Under the pieces are notes generated by a model. That model had not been told where the DNA came from and did not search any database. It worked only from the letters and a program-made list of their open reading frames with translations. DNA of 64,000 nucleotides from the NCBI RefSeq assembly GCF_900141735.1, contig NZ_FQYO01000001.1, positions 124,001 through 188,000 on the forward strand, read 5' to 3'. Both the position numbers and the translations under genes were made by a program. Positions 26,182-34,854 of this stretch are shown piece by piece; position 1 is the first letter of the stretch; the number at the start of each line of letters is the position of its first letter. Origin of the DNA: Wenxinia saemankumensis (GTDB lineage Bacteria; Pseudomonadota; Alphaproteobacteria; Rhodobacterales; Rhodobacteraceae).

Positions 26182-26643
26182 ATGAAAACCTATACCGCGA
26201 CCCCGGCGGATATCGAGAAGAAGTGGGTGGTCATCGACGCCGAGGGCGTCGTTCTCGGCCGCCTCGCCTCGATCATCGCCATGCGCCTGCGCGGCAAGCA
26301 CAAGGCCACCTTCACGCCGCACATGGACATGGGCGACAACGTGATCGTGATCAACGCCGACAAGGTCCAGCTGACCGGCAGGAAGCGCGACAAGCCGAAC
26401 TACTGGCACACCGGCTATCCGGGCGGCATCAAGTCCCGCACCACGGGCCAGATCCTCGAGGGCGCGCATCCCGAGCGCGTCGTCATGCAGGCCGTCAAGC
26501 GGATGCTCCCCGGCAACCGCCTCAGCCGCAAGCAGATGACGCATCTGCGCGTCTTCGCCGGCGCCGAGCACGGCATGGACGCCCAGCAGCCCGAGACGCT
26601 CGACGTCGCCGGGATGAACAAGAAGAACACGAGGACCGCGTAA
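26182..26643 (+). CDS. rplM: 50S ribosomal protein L13
   Basis: A 153-residue L13, an early-assembly protein of the large ribosomal subunit. Family features: [16 protein letters not shown] near the start, [30 protein letters not shown] and AVKRMLPGN. The ATG at 26182 is preceded by GAGAGAA. It is followed after 2 bp by rpsI, the universal rplM-rpsI pair, and driven by the promoter at 26072-26099. Confidence 0.98.
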   Translation: MKTYTATPADIEKKWVVIDAEGVVLGRLASIIAMRLRGKHKATFTPHMDMGDNVIVINADKVQLTGRKRDKPNYWHTGYPGGIKSRTTGQILEGAHPERVVMQAVKRMLPGNRLSRKQMTHLRVFAGAEHGMDAQQPETLDVAGMNKKNTRTA

Positions 26644-26645
26644 TC

Positions 26646-27164
26646 ATGGCCGACCAGATCAATTCCCTCGAAGAGCTCGGCCAGGCCGTGACGAACGAGG
26701 TCGGCGGCGTGCAGGGCACCGCGGCCGAGGATTTCGCCCCGCGCGAGCCCGTCCGCGACGAGCACGGCCGCTCCTACGCCACCGGCAAGCGCAAGGACGC
26801 GGTCGCCCGCGTCTGGATCAAGCCGGGCAACGGCACCTTCAAGATCCGCGACCACAAGGGCGAGTACATCGACTACACGAAGTACTTCGCGCGCCCGGTG
26901 CTGCAGATGATCCTGCGCCAGCCCTTCCAGGTGGCCGGCGTCGAGGGCCAGTTCGACGTGATGGCGACCGTCAAGGGCGGCGGCCTCTCGGGGCAGGCCG
27001 GCGCGGTCAAGCACGGCATCTCCAAGGCGCTGCAGCTCTACGATCCCGAGCTGCGCTCGGCGCTCAAGGCCGCCGGCTTCCTGACCCGCGACAGCCGCGT
27101 GGTGGAGCGCAAGAAGTACGGCAAGCGCAAGGCGCGCCGCAGCTTCCAGTTCTCCAAGCGCTGA
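26646..27164 (+). CDS. rpsI: 30S ribosomal protein S9
   Basis: A 172-residue S9. The conserved core starts at [18 protein letters not shown] (about residue 45) and ends with the invariant [11 protein letters not shown], whose last residues reach the P-site tRNA. About 40 extra acidic N-terminal residues precede the core (E. coli S9 is 130), a form common in Rhodobacteraceae. Start 2 bp after the rplM stop region. An intrinsic-type hairpin follows at 27191. Confidence 0.97.
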   Translation: MADQINSLEELGQAVTNEVGGVQGTAAEDFAPREPVRDEHGRSYATGKRKDAVARVWIKPGNGTFKIRDHKGEYIDYTKYFARPVLQMILRQPFQVAGVEGQFDVMATVKGGGLSGQAGAVKHGISKALQLYDPELRSALKAAGFLTRDSRVVERKKYGKRKARRSFQFSKR

Positions 27165-27190
27165 TCGCCGCATCCTGAATCGCGATATCG

Positions 27191-27219
27191 CGGGCCGCCC
27201 TCGGGCGGCCCGTTTCCGT
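27191..27219 (+). terminator. Terminator of rplM-rpsI
   Basis: CGGGCCGCC (27191-27199) pairs with GGCGGCCCG (27204-27212) around a 4-nt loop, followed by TTTCCGTT. A compact GC stem with a short T-rich tail, 26 bp after the rpsI stop. Confidence 0.75.
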
Positions 27220-27382
27220 TCCGGCCCCCCGGCCGCGGCGCGATGCGGAGGATGCGGACGGCCCGAGCCGCCGCTGCGACCGGGGGCGGACGCACCGGCG
27301 GGCATGCGGGGGCAGCGGTTGGACCCGGCCGGCGGAACCGGGGGGGCGGGGCCTCGTTCCCCCCTCGACTTCAGGAGGCCCC

Positions 27383-28057
27383 ATGACGCACATCATCGAA
27401 CTGCAAGAGATCGCGCCCGTCACCCACGACACGTTCCACCTCGTCCTGACCCGGCCCGAGGGCATCTCGTGGACGCTCGGGCAAGCGACGAAACTGGCCG
27501 TCGACAAGGACGGCTGGCGCGACGAGGGGCGGCCCTTCACGATGACGGGCGACCCGCAGGCCGATCACCTGGAATTCGTCATCAAGACCTATCCGGACCA
27601 TGACGGCACGACGAACCAGATCCGCCAGCTGACGCCCGGCGACACGCTGCGGATGGGCAGCATCTGGGGCGCGATCGAGGACAAGGGGCCGGGCACCTTC
27701 CTCGCCGGCGGGGCCGGCCTCACGCCCTTCATCTCGATCCTGCGCCAGCGCGAGAAGGACGGCGCGCTGGACGGCTGCCGGCTGATCTTCTCGAACGCGG
27801 CGGAGGAGGACATCATCCTGCGCGACGAATGGGAGCGGATGCCGGGGCTCGAGACGACCTGGGTCCTGACGGAGGAGGACAAGGCCGGGTTCGAGCACGG
27901 GCAGATCGACGGCGACTTCCTCGACAGACAGATCCGCGACTGGCGGCAGCACTTCTACATCTGCGGCCCGATCCCGATGGAGGAGGCGCTGAAGAAGGCG
28001 CTGATGGAGCGCGGCGTCGACCGGTCCCGCATCGTGATCGAGAACCACCCCGATTGA
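27383..28057 (+). CDS. Flavodoxin/ferredoxin reductase-like FAD-NAD(P)H oxidoreductase
   Basis: A 224-residue protein of the ferredoxin-NADP+ reductase superfamily. The FAD-binding motif is GRPFTMTG (about residues 49-56). The NAD(P)-binding motif is FLAGGAGLTPFISILR (about 108-123), and YICGPIPMEEALKKAL is the closing segment. No iron-sulfur domain is fused, so electrons would pass to a separate ferredoxin, flavodoxin or flavin acceptor. The partner is not evident from the neighbours. It ends tail-to-tail against the ABC exporter genes, with palindromic repeats between. Confidence 0.85.
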   Translation: MTHIIELQEIAPVTHDTFHLVLTRPEGISWTLGQATKLAVDKDGWRDEGRPFTMTGDPQADHLEFVIKTYPDHDGTTNQIRQLTPGDTLRMGSIWGAIEDKGPGTFLAGGAGLTPFISILRQREKDGALDGCRLIFSNAAEEDIILRDEWERMPGLETTWVLTEEDKAGFEHGQIDGDFLDRQIRDWRQHFYICGPIPMEEALKKALMERGVDRSRIVIENHPD

Positions 28058-28110
28058 GGTCGCGTCGGGGCGCCGCCGCTCCGGATGTCGGGGGGGCGTG
28101 TCGCCAGGGG

Positions 28111-28308
28111 GGGTGGGTGCAACCCACCCTAAAGATTGGTGGCAGGATTAGTGTCATCCGCCTCGACGCCGCGCCGATGCGGGGTGGGTCGCATCCACCT
28201 CGCCGGTAAAAGGTGCCGTGTTGCGAGCCGGGTGGGTGCAACCCACCCTACGCGGCAAGGGCCATCCGTCCCGGTACCGCGCCCATGCAGGGTGGGTTGC
28301 ACCCACCC
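28111..28308. repeat. Cluster of four GGGTGGGT / ACCCACCC palindromes (REP-like)
   Basis: Copies at 28111-28129, 28182-28200 (degenerate), 28230-28248 and 28290-28308. Each is an 8-bp arm GGGTGGGT, a 3-nt loop and ACCCACCC; loops are GCA in copies 1 and 3, CGC in copy 2 and TGC in copy 4. Copies 2 and 4 share a CCGCGCC(G/C)ATGC lead-in, and copies 1 and 3 share TG(T)(C/T)GC upstream, so the cluster looks like a duplicated two-element unit. It fills the gap between two convergent genes and may act as a two-way terminator. Confidence 0.85.
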
Positions 28309-28356
28309 GCTTCCCGTCGGTGCCGCGCCGGTGCCCGTCCGGCGCCCGGCCAACCC

Positions 28357-30252
28357 TCAGGTCGCCCGCGCGCGGTCCTCTCCGGTCAGCTCCTCAGGGA
28401 TGTCGTCGAAGCTGGCATAGTTCATCGAGTAGAGCCGGGAATAGAGGCCCTTCGCCGCCATCAGCTGGTCGTGGCTGCCTTCCTCGATCTTCACCCCCTG
28501 CTGGAGCACGACGATGCGGTCCGCGTTGCGGATCGTCGCCAGCCGGTGCGCGATGACGAGGCCGGTGCGTCCCTCCAGCAGCGTCTCGAGCGCGCGCTGG
28601 ATCTGCATCTCGGTGTAGCTGTCGATGTTCGCCGTCGCCTCGTCGAGGACGAGGATCCGCGCATCCGCCACCAGCGCCCGCGCGAAGGACAGCAGCTGCC
28701 GCTGCCCGAGCGAGAGGTTGCCGCCGCGCTCGTCCAGCATCGTGTCGTAGCCCTGCGGCAGTGCGGTGACGAAGTCGTGGGCGCCGACCGCGCGTGTCGC
28801 CTCCTCCACGTCCGCGTCGGAGGCCCAGTGCGAGGAATAGCGGATGTTCTCGCGCACCGTCCCGGTGAACAGGAACGGCTCCTGCAGGACCATCGCGATG
28901 TGCCGGCCGAGGCTGGCCTGCGTCACGTCGCGCACGTCGCGCCCGCCGACGCGGACCGCGCCGCCCTGCACGTCGTAGAAGCGGTGGATGAGCGCCATGG
29001 ACGAGGACTTGCCCGAGCCTGTCGGGCCGACCAGGGCGACCGTCTCGCCCGAATTCACGCGGAAGGAGACGTCCTTCAGCACCGGATGCTTCGGGTCGTA
29101 GCCGAAGGTCACGTGGTCGAACTCGACCGAGCCGTCGTCCTCGCGCTCCAGCGGGACGGCGTCCGGCGCGTCGGTCACGTCGACATCGACGTCCAGCACC
29201 TCGGTCAGGCGGTGGCCCGAGGCCATGGCCCGCTGCATCACCGAATACTGCATGGTGAGCGAACGGATCGGGTCGAAGAAGCGCTGGATGTAGAAGAGGA
29301 AGGCGACCATCACGCCCACCTCGATCCGGCCCTCGACCACCATGTAGCCGCCGACCAGGATCACGACGGCCATCGCGATGCCGGTCAGCGAATCCACGAT
29401 GGGGATCATGATCTGCGCCAGCCGCGAGGCGCGCAGATGCGCCCGGTAATTGTCGTCGACGAGGCCGGTATAGAGCCCGTGGTTGACGCGGCCCCGGTCC
29501 ATCCCCTGCACCGCGCGCACGCCGTGGATCGCCTCGGCCAGCGCGCCGTTGGTGATCGAGTTCGCCTCGTGGGCGGCCATGAAGGCGGCGCGGGCGCGCT
29601 GCAGCCAGAAGAGGCGCACGATCAGCAGGATCGGCAGGACGGACAGGACCAGCAGGCCGAGCTGCCAGTCGAGCCAGAGCATCGCGACGACGATCCCGAT
29701 CAGCAGCAGGATGTCCCCCACCGACAGGACCGAGGTCTCGAGGAATTCCTGCATCGAGTTCACGTCGCCCTGCAGGCGGCTCATCAGGCGGCCGACCTCG
29801 GTCTTGTCCATGAAGGACAGGCTGACCCGCTGCAGGTGCGAGAACATCTTGCGGCGGATGTCGAAGAGCACGTTCTCGGCCATCCGCCCCGTCACGCCCT
29901 CCTGCACCCAGGAGGCGGCGAAGTTGACCGCGATGACGAGGGCGAAGCCCGCGACGGTCCAGTAGAGGACGGGCAGATTCACCCCGCCCACCATGCCGTT
30001 GTCGATGGCGTGGCGGATCAGCAGGGGGATCGCCAGCTGGCTGAGGGTGAAGATGGCGACCGCGACGACCGAGATCACGACCTGCCGGCGATAGGGGCCC
30101 ACGAAGTCCCAGATGCGCGAGATCACGCGGCCGTCGAAGGCGCGACCGAAGATCTCCTCGTCGACGCGGTGGCTGCCGACCACGGCGCGCAGGCGCGGGC
30201 GGCCGTCGTCGCGGTGATCGTCTGCGGGCTCGGCGGTGCGGCTGGGGCTCAT
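28357..30252 (-). CDS. ABC exporter, half-transporter with canonical catalytic Walker B
   Basis: A 631-residue half-transporter: six membrane helices (about 50-340) then an ATPase domain. Walker A is GPTGSGKSS, Walker B is ILVLDEATANID with the catalytic Glu, and the H-loop is IAHRLAT. The signature is LSLGQ rather than LSGGQ. With its partner, whose signature is intact but whose Walker B lacks the Glu, it should form an asymmetric heterodimer with one active and one degenerate ATP site, like TM287/288 or BmrCD. Substrate: drugs or lipids, not determinable. Starts in an ATGA overlap with the upstream partner. Confidence 0.92.
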   Translation of the reverse strand: MSPSRTAEPADDHRDDGRPRLRAVVGSHRVDEEIFGRAFDGRVISRIWDFVGPYRRQVVISVVAVAIFTLSQLAIPLLIRHAIDNGMVGGVNLPVLYWTVAGFALVIAVNFAASWVQEGVTGRMAENVLFDIRRKMFSHLQRVSLSFMDKTEVGRLMSRLQGDVNSMQEFLETSVLSVGDILLLIGIVVAMLWLDWQLGLLVLSVLPILLIVRLFWLQRARAAFMAAHEANSITNGALAEAIHGVRAVQGMDRGRVNHGLYTGLVDDNYRAHLRASRLAQIMIPIVDSLTGIAMAVVILVGGYMVVEGRIEVGVMVAFLFYIQRFFDPIRSLTMQYSVMQRAMASGHRLTEVLDVDVDVTDAPDAVPLEREDDGSVEFDHVTFGYDPKHPVLKDVSFRVNSGETVALVGPTGSGKSSSMALIHRFYDVQGGAVRVGGRDVRDVTQASLGRHIAMVLQEPFLFTGTVRENIRYSSHWASDADVEEATRAVGAHDFVTALPQGYDTMLDERGGNLSLGQRQLLSFARALVADARILVLDEATANIDSYTEMQIQRALETLLEGRTGLVIAHRLATIRNADRIVVLQQGVKIEEGSHDQLMAAKGLYSRLYSMNYASFDDIPEELTGEDRARAT

Positions 30253-32105
30253 GGCTGCGCCTCCATCATGTCGGCCTCGGGGCGCATCTGCAGCTCGTGC
30301 AGCGCGGCGTAGCGGCCCCCCAGCGCGATCAGCTCGTCATGGGTGCCCTGCTCGACGATGCGGCCGTCCTCGAGGAAGAGGATCCGGTCGGCATGCGAGA
30401 GGGAGGAGAGCCGGTGCGCGACGATCAGCGTCACGCGGTCCGCCGCGTAGTCGCGCAGGCCCTTGCGGATGCGGCTCTCGGTGCCCGCGTCGATGGCGGC
30501 CGTGCTGTCGTCGAAGATCAGCACCGCCGGCTCCAGCATCAGCGTGCGCGCGATGGACAGGCGCTGCCGCTGCCCGCCCGAGAGCGAGACGCCCCGTTCG
30601 CCCACGACGGTCCCGTAGCGTTCGGGCAGGCCGACGACCCAGTCGTGCAACTGGGCCGAGCCGGCCGAGCGTTCGATCCGGCTGTCGGTCGCGCGGGGAT
30701 CGCCGTAGGCGATGTTGTTCTCGATGGAGGTGGTGAAGAGGAAGCTGTCCTGCTGCACCACCGCCACGGCCTGCCGGACGGAGGAGAGCGTCACGTCGCG
30801 GATGTCCTGCCCGTCGATGGTGATGGACCCGGCATCGACATCGTAGAAGCGCGGGATCAGGTGCATCAGCGTCGTCTTGCCCGATCCCGGCGGGCCGACG
30901 ATGCCGACGGTCTCGCCCTTGCGCGCCTCGAACGAGATGCCGGTCACCGCCCGGTGCCCCTCGGCCCCCTGATAGGCGAAGGCGACGTTGTCGAGCCTCA
31001 GCGTGCCTTCGGTCACCTTCAGGTCCGGGGCGCCCTCGGCGTCGTCCACCTCCACCGGCATGTCGAGAAGGGCGAAGAGGCGGGCGCCGCAGGTCGAGGC
31101 GCGGGCATAGGCGTTGACCATCAGCCCCAGCTGCCGGACCGGCATCTGCAGGATCGTCATGAAGGTGAGGAAGGTGGCGAGCGTGCCGACGCTCATCTCG
31201 CCCTCCGCCACCAGCGTGCCGCCATAGAGCAGCACCGCCCCCATCGCGGCGAAGAAGGCGAGCGTCATGGCGCTGGTCGACTTCACCCGCACGTCGATCC
31301 GGCGATGCGAGAGGGCCAGCGCCTCCTCGCTCGCGGCGTCGAACTTCTTCATCTCGTGCGGGGCCGAGGAGAAGGCCCGGACGACGCGGATCCCGGCGAG
31401 GTTCTCCTCCATCACGCGGGACAGGATGGCGAGCTTCTCCTGCAGGATCAGCCAGGTCTTGCGCAGCGTCAGCTGCATCGCGGTCGAGCGCCAGGCGGCG
31501 AAGGGCGCGAAGCTGAGGGCGAGGATGCCGAGAAGCGCGTGGGTCGAGATCAGCAGGTAGGCCCCGATCCCCAGCAGCAGCGTCAGCAGCACGGTGCGGA
31601 CGAGCGCGGTCGAGAAGTACATCCGCACGCCTTCCAGATCGAGCATCCCCACGGTGATGAGGTCGCCCGAATGGGTCCGGTCGTGGAAGCTGAAGGGCAG
31701 GCGCTGGATCTTGTCGTAGACGGCCAGCCGCAGATCGTGGGCGAGGGCGTGGCCGACGCTCTCGGCGCTGTAGTTCTGCGCCAGGGTGAAGAGCCCGCGG
31801 AGGACCGAGACGGCGAGCAGCGTCAGCGCGATGGTCCGCAGGGCGGCCTCGTCGGCGGTGGCGCTGCCGATGGCCTGCGTGGCGTCGACCGCCCGCCCCA
31901 GCAGGACGGGGATCGACAGCTGCGCGGCGGCGGCCAGCACGGTGGCGATCATCGCGACGGCGACCCGGCCGGGATAGGCCAGGCACATCCGGGTGATGCG
32001 GCTGACCGCGTTGACCCCCTCGCCGGCGGCCGTGGATTCGGTGCGGCGGAAAATGCGTTTGGGATCCGTGGCGCCGGATCCATTCGCGACGGCGGTATTC
32101 GTCAT
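30249..32105 (-). CDS. ABC exporter, half-transporter with degenerate Walker B
   Basis: A 618-residue half-transporter with six membrane helices (about 45-330) and an ATPase domain. Walker A is GPPGSGKTT, the signature is the canonical LSGGQRQR, and Walker B is VLIFDDSTAAID with Asp in place of the catalytic Glu. This makes it the non-catalytic half of a heterodimer with the downstream gene (ATGA overlap at 30249-30252). The start is uncertain: ATG at 32105 gives a compact N-terminus, while the frame stays open to 32270 through Arg/Gly-rich sequence that does not look like protein. Confidence 0.88.
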   Translation of the reverse strand: MTNTAVANGSGATDPKRIFRRTESTAAGEGVNAVSRITRMCLAYPGRVAVAMIATVLAAAAQLSIPVLLGRAVDATQAIGSATADEAALRTIALTLLAVSVLRGLFTLAQNYSAESVGHALAHDLRLAVYDKIQRLPFSFHDRTHSGDLITVGMLDLEGVRMYFSTALVRTVLLTLLLGIGAYLLISTHALLGILALSFAPFAAWRSTAMQLTLRKTWLILQEKLAILSRVMEENLAGIRVVRAFSSAPHEMKKFDAASEEALALSHRRIDVRVKSTSAMTLAFFAAMGAVLLYGGTLVAEGEMSVGTLATFLTFMTILQMPVRQLGLMVNAYARASTCGARLFALLDMPVEVDDAEGAPDLKVTEGTLRLDNVAFAYQGAEGHRAVTGISFEARKGETVGIVGPPGSGKTTLMHLIPRFYDVDAGSITIDGQDIRDVTLSSVRQAVAVVQQDSFLFTTSIENNIAYGDPRATDSRIERSAGSAQLHDWVVGLPERYGTVVGERGVSLSGGQRQRLSIARTLMLEPAVLIFDDSTAAIDAGTESRIRKGLRDYAADRVTLIVAHRLSSLSHADRILFLEDGRIVEQGTHDELIALGGRYAALHELQMRPEADMMEAQP

Positions 32106-32452
32106 GCCCGTATCGCCGCGGGGCCCTTGCCCGGCGGCGCCTCGTTCTGTCGGCCGTAGGCCCGACATGCGGACCGGCGGTCTTGCGGTGTCTCGTTGTG
32201 TCGAAGGCCGCTCCCTGCGGCCCTCCTCCCGTGCGGGCCGGGGCGGGGCGATCCCCGGAGCGGCCTGCATCCTCGCGCCGACCTAGGGCGGTGCCGGCGC
32301 GGGGCCAGCCCGGATCGGCAACGGGGATGGACCGAGTGAGTAGACCCGTTCTGTCCGAAAGGCCAGTGCAGACCAGAAGAGAAAATTGGTATCTATTTGG
32401 TTTGACCTCCCCCGCGCCCGCCTCTACGCTGGCCAGAACAGGGGAGACCTCG
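32106..32452. other. Divergent control region, ABC exporter / amino-sugar operon
   Basis: 347 bp between divergent operons. The half next to the importer is AT-richer (32370-32405) and carries the TTGGT direct repeats and a promoter-like pair described separately. The remainder is GC-rich with no supported gene. Confidence 0.5.
32386..32401 (+). promoter_or_regulatory. Candidate operator A: TTGGT-N6-TTGGT
   Basis: TTGGT ATCTAT TTGGT, an 11-bp-period direct repeat. It abuts a -35-like TTGACC (32402-32407), with TACGCT (32425-32430) 17 bp further as a weak -10. A protein bound here would block the promoter of the importer-murQ operon. The same arrangement occurs, inverted, at 43504-43519 in front of the peptide importer genes. 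The GntR/HutC regulator at 39361-40119 is the natural candidate to bind both. Confidence 0.55.
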
Positions 32453-33517
32453 ATGTCCCGACTCACGCTCCGCCAGGTCCGCAAGTCCTTCAAGCAGACG
32501 GAAGTCCTGCGCGGTATCGATCTGGAAATCGCGCCGGGCGAGCTGATCGTCTTCGTCGGGCCGTCCGGCTGCGGCAAGTCCACGCTCCTGCGCTGCATCG
32601 CGGGGCTGGAGGAGATCACCGGCGGGGACATCGCGCTTGGCGACCGGTCGCTGGCCGGGGTCGCGCCCTCGCGGCGGGGCATGGCGATGGTGTTCCAGTC
32701 CTACGCGCTTTACCCGCACATGGACGTGCGGGGGAACATGGCGTTCGGGCTGAAGCTGATGGGCCTTTCCTCGGACGAGGTCGAGGCGCGCATCGCCGAG
32801 GCGGCGCGGATGCTGCAGCTGACGCCGCTCCTGGACCGCAAGCCGCGCGAGCTGTCTGGCGGCCAGCGCCAGCGCGTCGCCATCGGCCGGGCGCTGGTGC
32901 GCCAGCCCGAGGTCTTCCTGCTGGACGAGCCGCTGTCGAACCTCGATGCCGCGCTGCGGTCCGAGGTGCGGCTCGAGATCGCCAAGCTGCACGAGACGAT
33001 CGGCGGCACGACGATTTACGTCACCCACGACCAGGTGGAGGCGATGACGCTGGCCACCCGGATCGTCGTCATGCGCGACGGCCGGATCGAGCAGGTCGGC
33101 ACTCCGCGCGAGCTGTTCGAGACGCCGGCCAACACCTTCGTCGGGACGTTCATCGGCTCGCCCCGGATGGCGCTGCTGAAGGCCAGGGCCGAGGGCGGCC
33201 GCTTCGGGATCGAGGGATCGGGCGACGTCGCGCTGCCGGATGCGCCCGGCGGCGCGCGGGCCCTGACGCTGGGCGTGCGGCCCGACGCCTTCGAGGTCGT
33301 GCCCGAGGGGCAGGGCTGGGGGGCCGATGTCGTCTATACCGAGTATCTCGGCACCGACGCCTTCCTCTATGCCCGGCTCGGCGACGGCACGCTGCTGAGC
33401 GTGCGCACCGACCCCGCCGCCCCCGAACACGCGACCGGCAGCCGTATCGCCCTGCGCCCGCGCGCGGGGGGGCTGCACTATTTCGACCAGGATACCGGGC
33501 ACAGGCTCGCCGCCTGA
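32453..33517 (+). CDS. Sugar ABC transporter ATP-binding protein (UgpC/MsmX type)
   Basis: A 354-residue ATPase of the carbohydrate-importer type. Walker A GPSGCGKST (about 37-45), signature LSGGQRQR, Walker B VFLLDEPLSNLD and the H-loop VTHDQVEAM are intact. A C-terminal OB-type regulatory domain (about 240-350) is present, as in MalK/UgpC. It energises the two permeases encoded two and three genes downstream. It is first in the operon, preceded by the TTGGT repeat. The ATG at 32453 follows GGGGAGA; upstream in-frame codons are in the control region. Confidence 0.92.
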   Translation: MSRLTLRQVRKSFKQTEVLRGIDLEIAPGELIVFVGPSGCGKSTLLRCIAGLEEITGGDIALGDRSLAGVAPSRRGMAMVFQSYALYPHMDVRGNMAFGLKLMGLSSDEVEARIAEAARMLQLTPLLDRKPRELSGGQRQRVAIGRALVRQPEVFLLDEPLSNLDAALRSEVRLEIAKLHETIGGTTIYVTHDQVEAMTLATRIVVMRDGRIEQVGTPRELFETPANTFVGTFIGSPRMALLKARAEGGRFGIEGSGDVALPDAPGGARALTLGVRPDAFEVVPEGQGWGADVVYTEYLGTDAFLYARLGDGTLLSVRTDPAAPEHATGSRIALRPRAGGLHYFDQDTGHRLAA

Positions 33518-33563
33518 GAGAACCCGGAGACGACCGACCAGGACAACCCACAGGGAGAGACCC

Positions 33564-34793
33564 ATGACCAGAACCGCAACCGCATCCATCCTCGCGCTGC
33601 TCACCGCCGCGCCCGCCTTCGCCCAGGACCTGTCCTTCTGGTCCTGGCGGCAGGAGGACCGCGCCGTCTACGAGCAGCTGATCGAGGAATTCGAGGCCGC
33701 CAACGAGGGCATCACCGTCACCTTCGAGCCCTACGAGGCCACGAACTACAACACGATCCTCTCGACCGCGCTCGCTGGCGAGACGGGACCCGACGTGATG
33801 ATGGTCCGCGCCTATGGCAGCTTCGAGGTCGTGGCCGCCGCCGGCTACCTGATGCCGCTGAGCGAGGAGGACATCCCGGCCCTGGCCGATTTCCCCGAGG
33901 CCGCGCTGCAGGCCGAGACGCTGCGCGAGGACGACACGCTCTACGCCGTGCCCTTCGCCTCGCAGACCATGCTGGTGATCTACAACCAGGACATCTACGA
34001 CCAGCTCGGCCTGTCCGTCCCGACCACCTGGGACGAGCTGATGTCGAATGCCCAGGCCATCGAGGAGGCCGGCATGTTCGGCTTCGCCAACGGCACCGCC
34101 ACCGCCTGGCAGAACGAGACGATCGTCTCGGCCCTCGGCGCCTCCACCATGGGGCAGGACTTCTTCGCCGAGGTCGTGGCCGGCGACACCGACTTCACCG
34201 ACGAGCGCTTCGTCGCTGGGCTGGAAGCCGTGCAGCAGGCGGCGGAATACTTCCCCGATGGCTACCAGGGCCTCGACTACGCCTCGGCGCAGCAGCTCTT
34301 CACCTCCGGCCTCGCGGGGATGTTCGCGGGCGGCTCGTTCGAGCTGGCGAACTTCGCGGCGCAGAACCCCGACCTCAATCTCGGCGTCTTCGCCGCCCCC
34401 GGCCAGAGCGCCGAGGATCCGGCGCTGGTCGGCCTGTTCTACGACGGCGGGTACGCGGGCAATGCCGCGACCGAGCATCCCGAGGCGGTGAAGACCTTTC
34501 TCAACTTCCTCGCCAGCCAGGAATTCGGCCAGACCTTCGCCAACGAGCTCGGCAACGTCTCTCCGATCCCGGGCGTGACCTTCGAGAACGACCTGCTGCA
34601 ATCGGTAGCCACGCTGAACGAGACCAGCGTGCCCTACGTGATGCTGACGAACTTCCGCTTCGAGGAGCCGTCGGGCTCGGTCCTGCTCCAGACCGAGGTG
34701 CAGCGGATGCTGGCGGGCGAGAGCGACCCGCAGACCGCCGCGCAGACGATCAACGACGGGATCGCGTCCTACTACGAACCCTTCCAGGACTGA
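33564..34793 (+). CDS. Sugar ABC transporter substrate-binding protein
   Basis: A 409-residue periplasmic binding protein of the extracellular solute-binding family 1 (carbohydrate type). The signal peptide ends at APAFA (about residue 20). The mature part opens LSFWSWRQEDRAVYEQLIEEF. Aromatic residues that could stack on a sugar are frequent (for example FSFEL-type patches around GGSFELANF). The gene order ATPase, binding protein, permease, permease, NanE, kinase, MurQ makes an N-acetylated amino sugar (GlcNAc, MurNAc, anhydro-MurNAc or ManNAc) the likely ligand; this is inference from context. Confidence 0.9.
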   Translation: MTRTATASILALLTAAPAFAQDLSFWSWRQEDRAVYEQLIEEFEAANEGITVTFEPYEATNYNTILSTALAGETGPDVMMVRAYGSFEVVAAAGYLMPLSEEDIPALADFPEAALQAETLREDDTLYAVPFASQTMLVIYNQDIYDQLGLSVPTTWDELMSNAQAIEEAGMFGFANGTATAWQNETIVSALGASTMGQDFFAEVVAGDTDFTDERFVAGLEAVQQAAEYFPDGYQGLDYASAQQLFTSGLAGMFAGGSFELANFAAQNPDLNLGVFAAPGQSAEDPALVGLFYDGGYAGNAATEHPEAVKTFLNFLASQEFGQTFANELGNVSPIPGVTFENDLLQSVATLNETSVPYVMLTNFRFEEPSGSVLLQTEVQRMLAGESDPQTAAQTINDGIASYYEPFQD

Positions 34794-34854
34794 TCCACGG
34801 TCCGGCGGCGCGGGCCCCCTCGCGCCGCCATCCCCTTTGAGACGAAAGCGCCCA

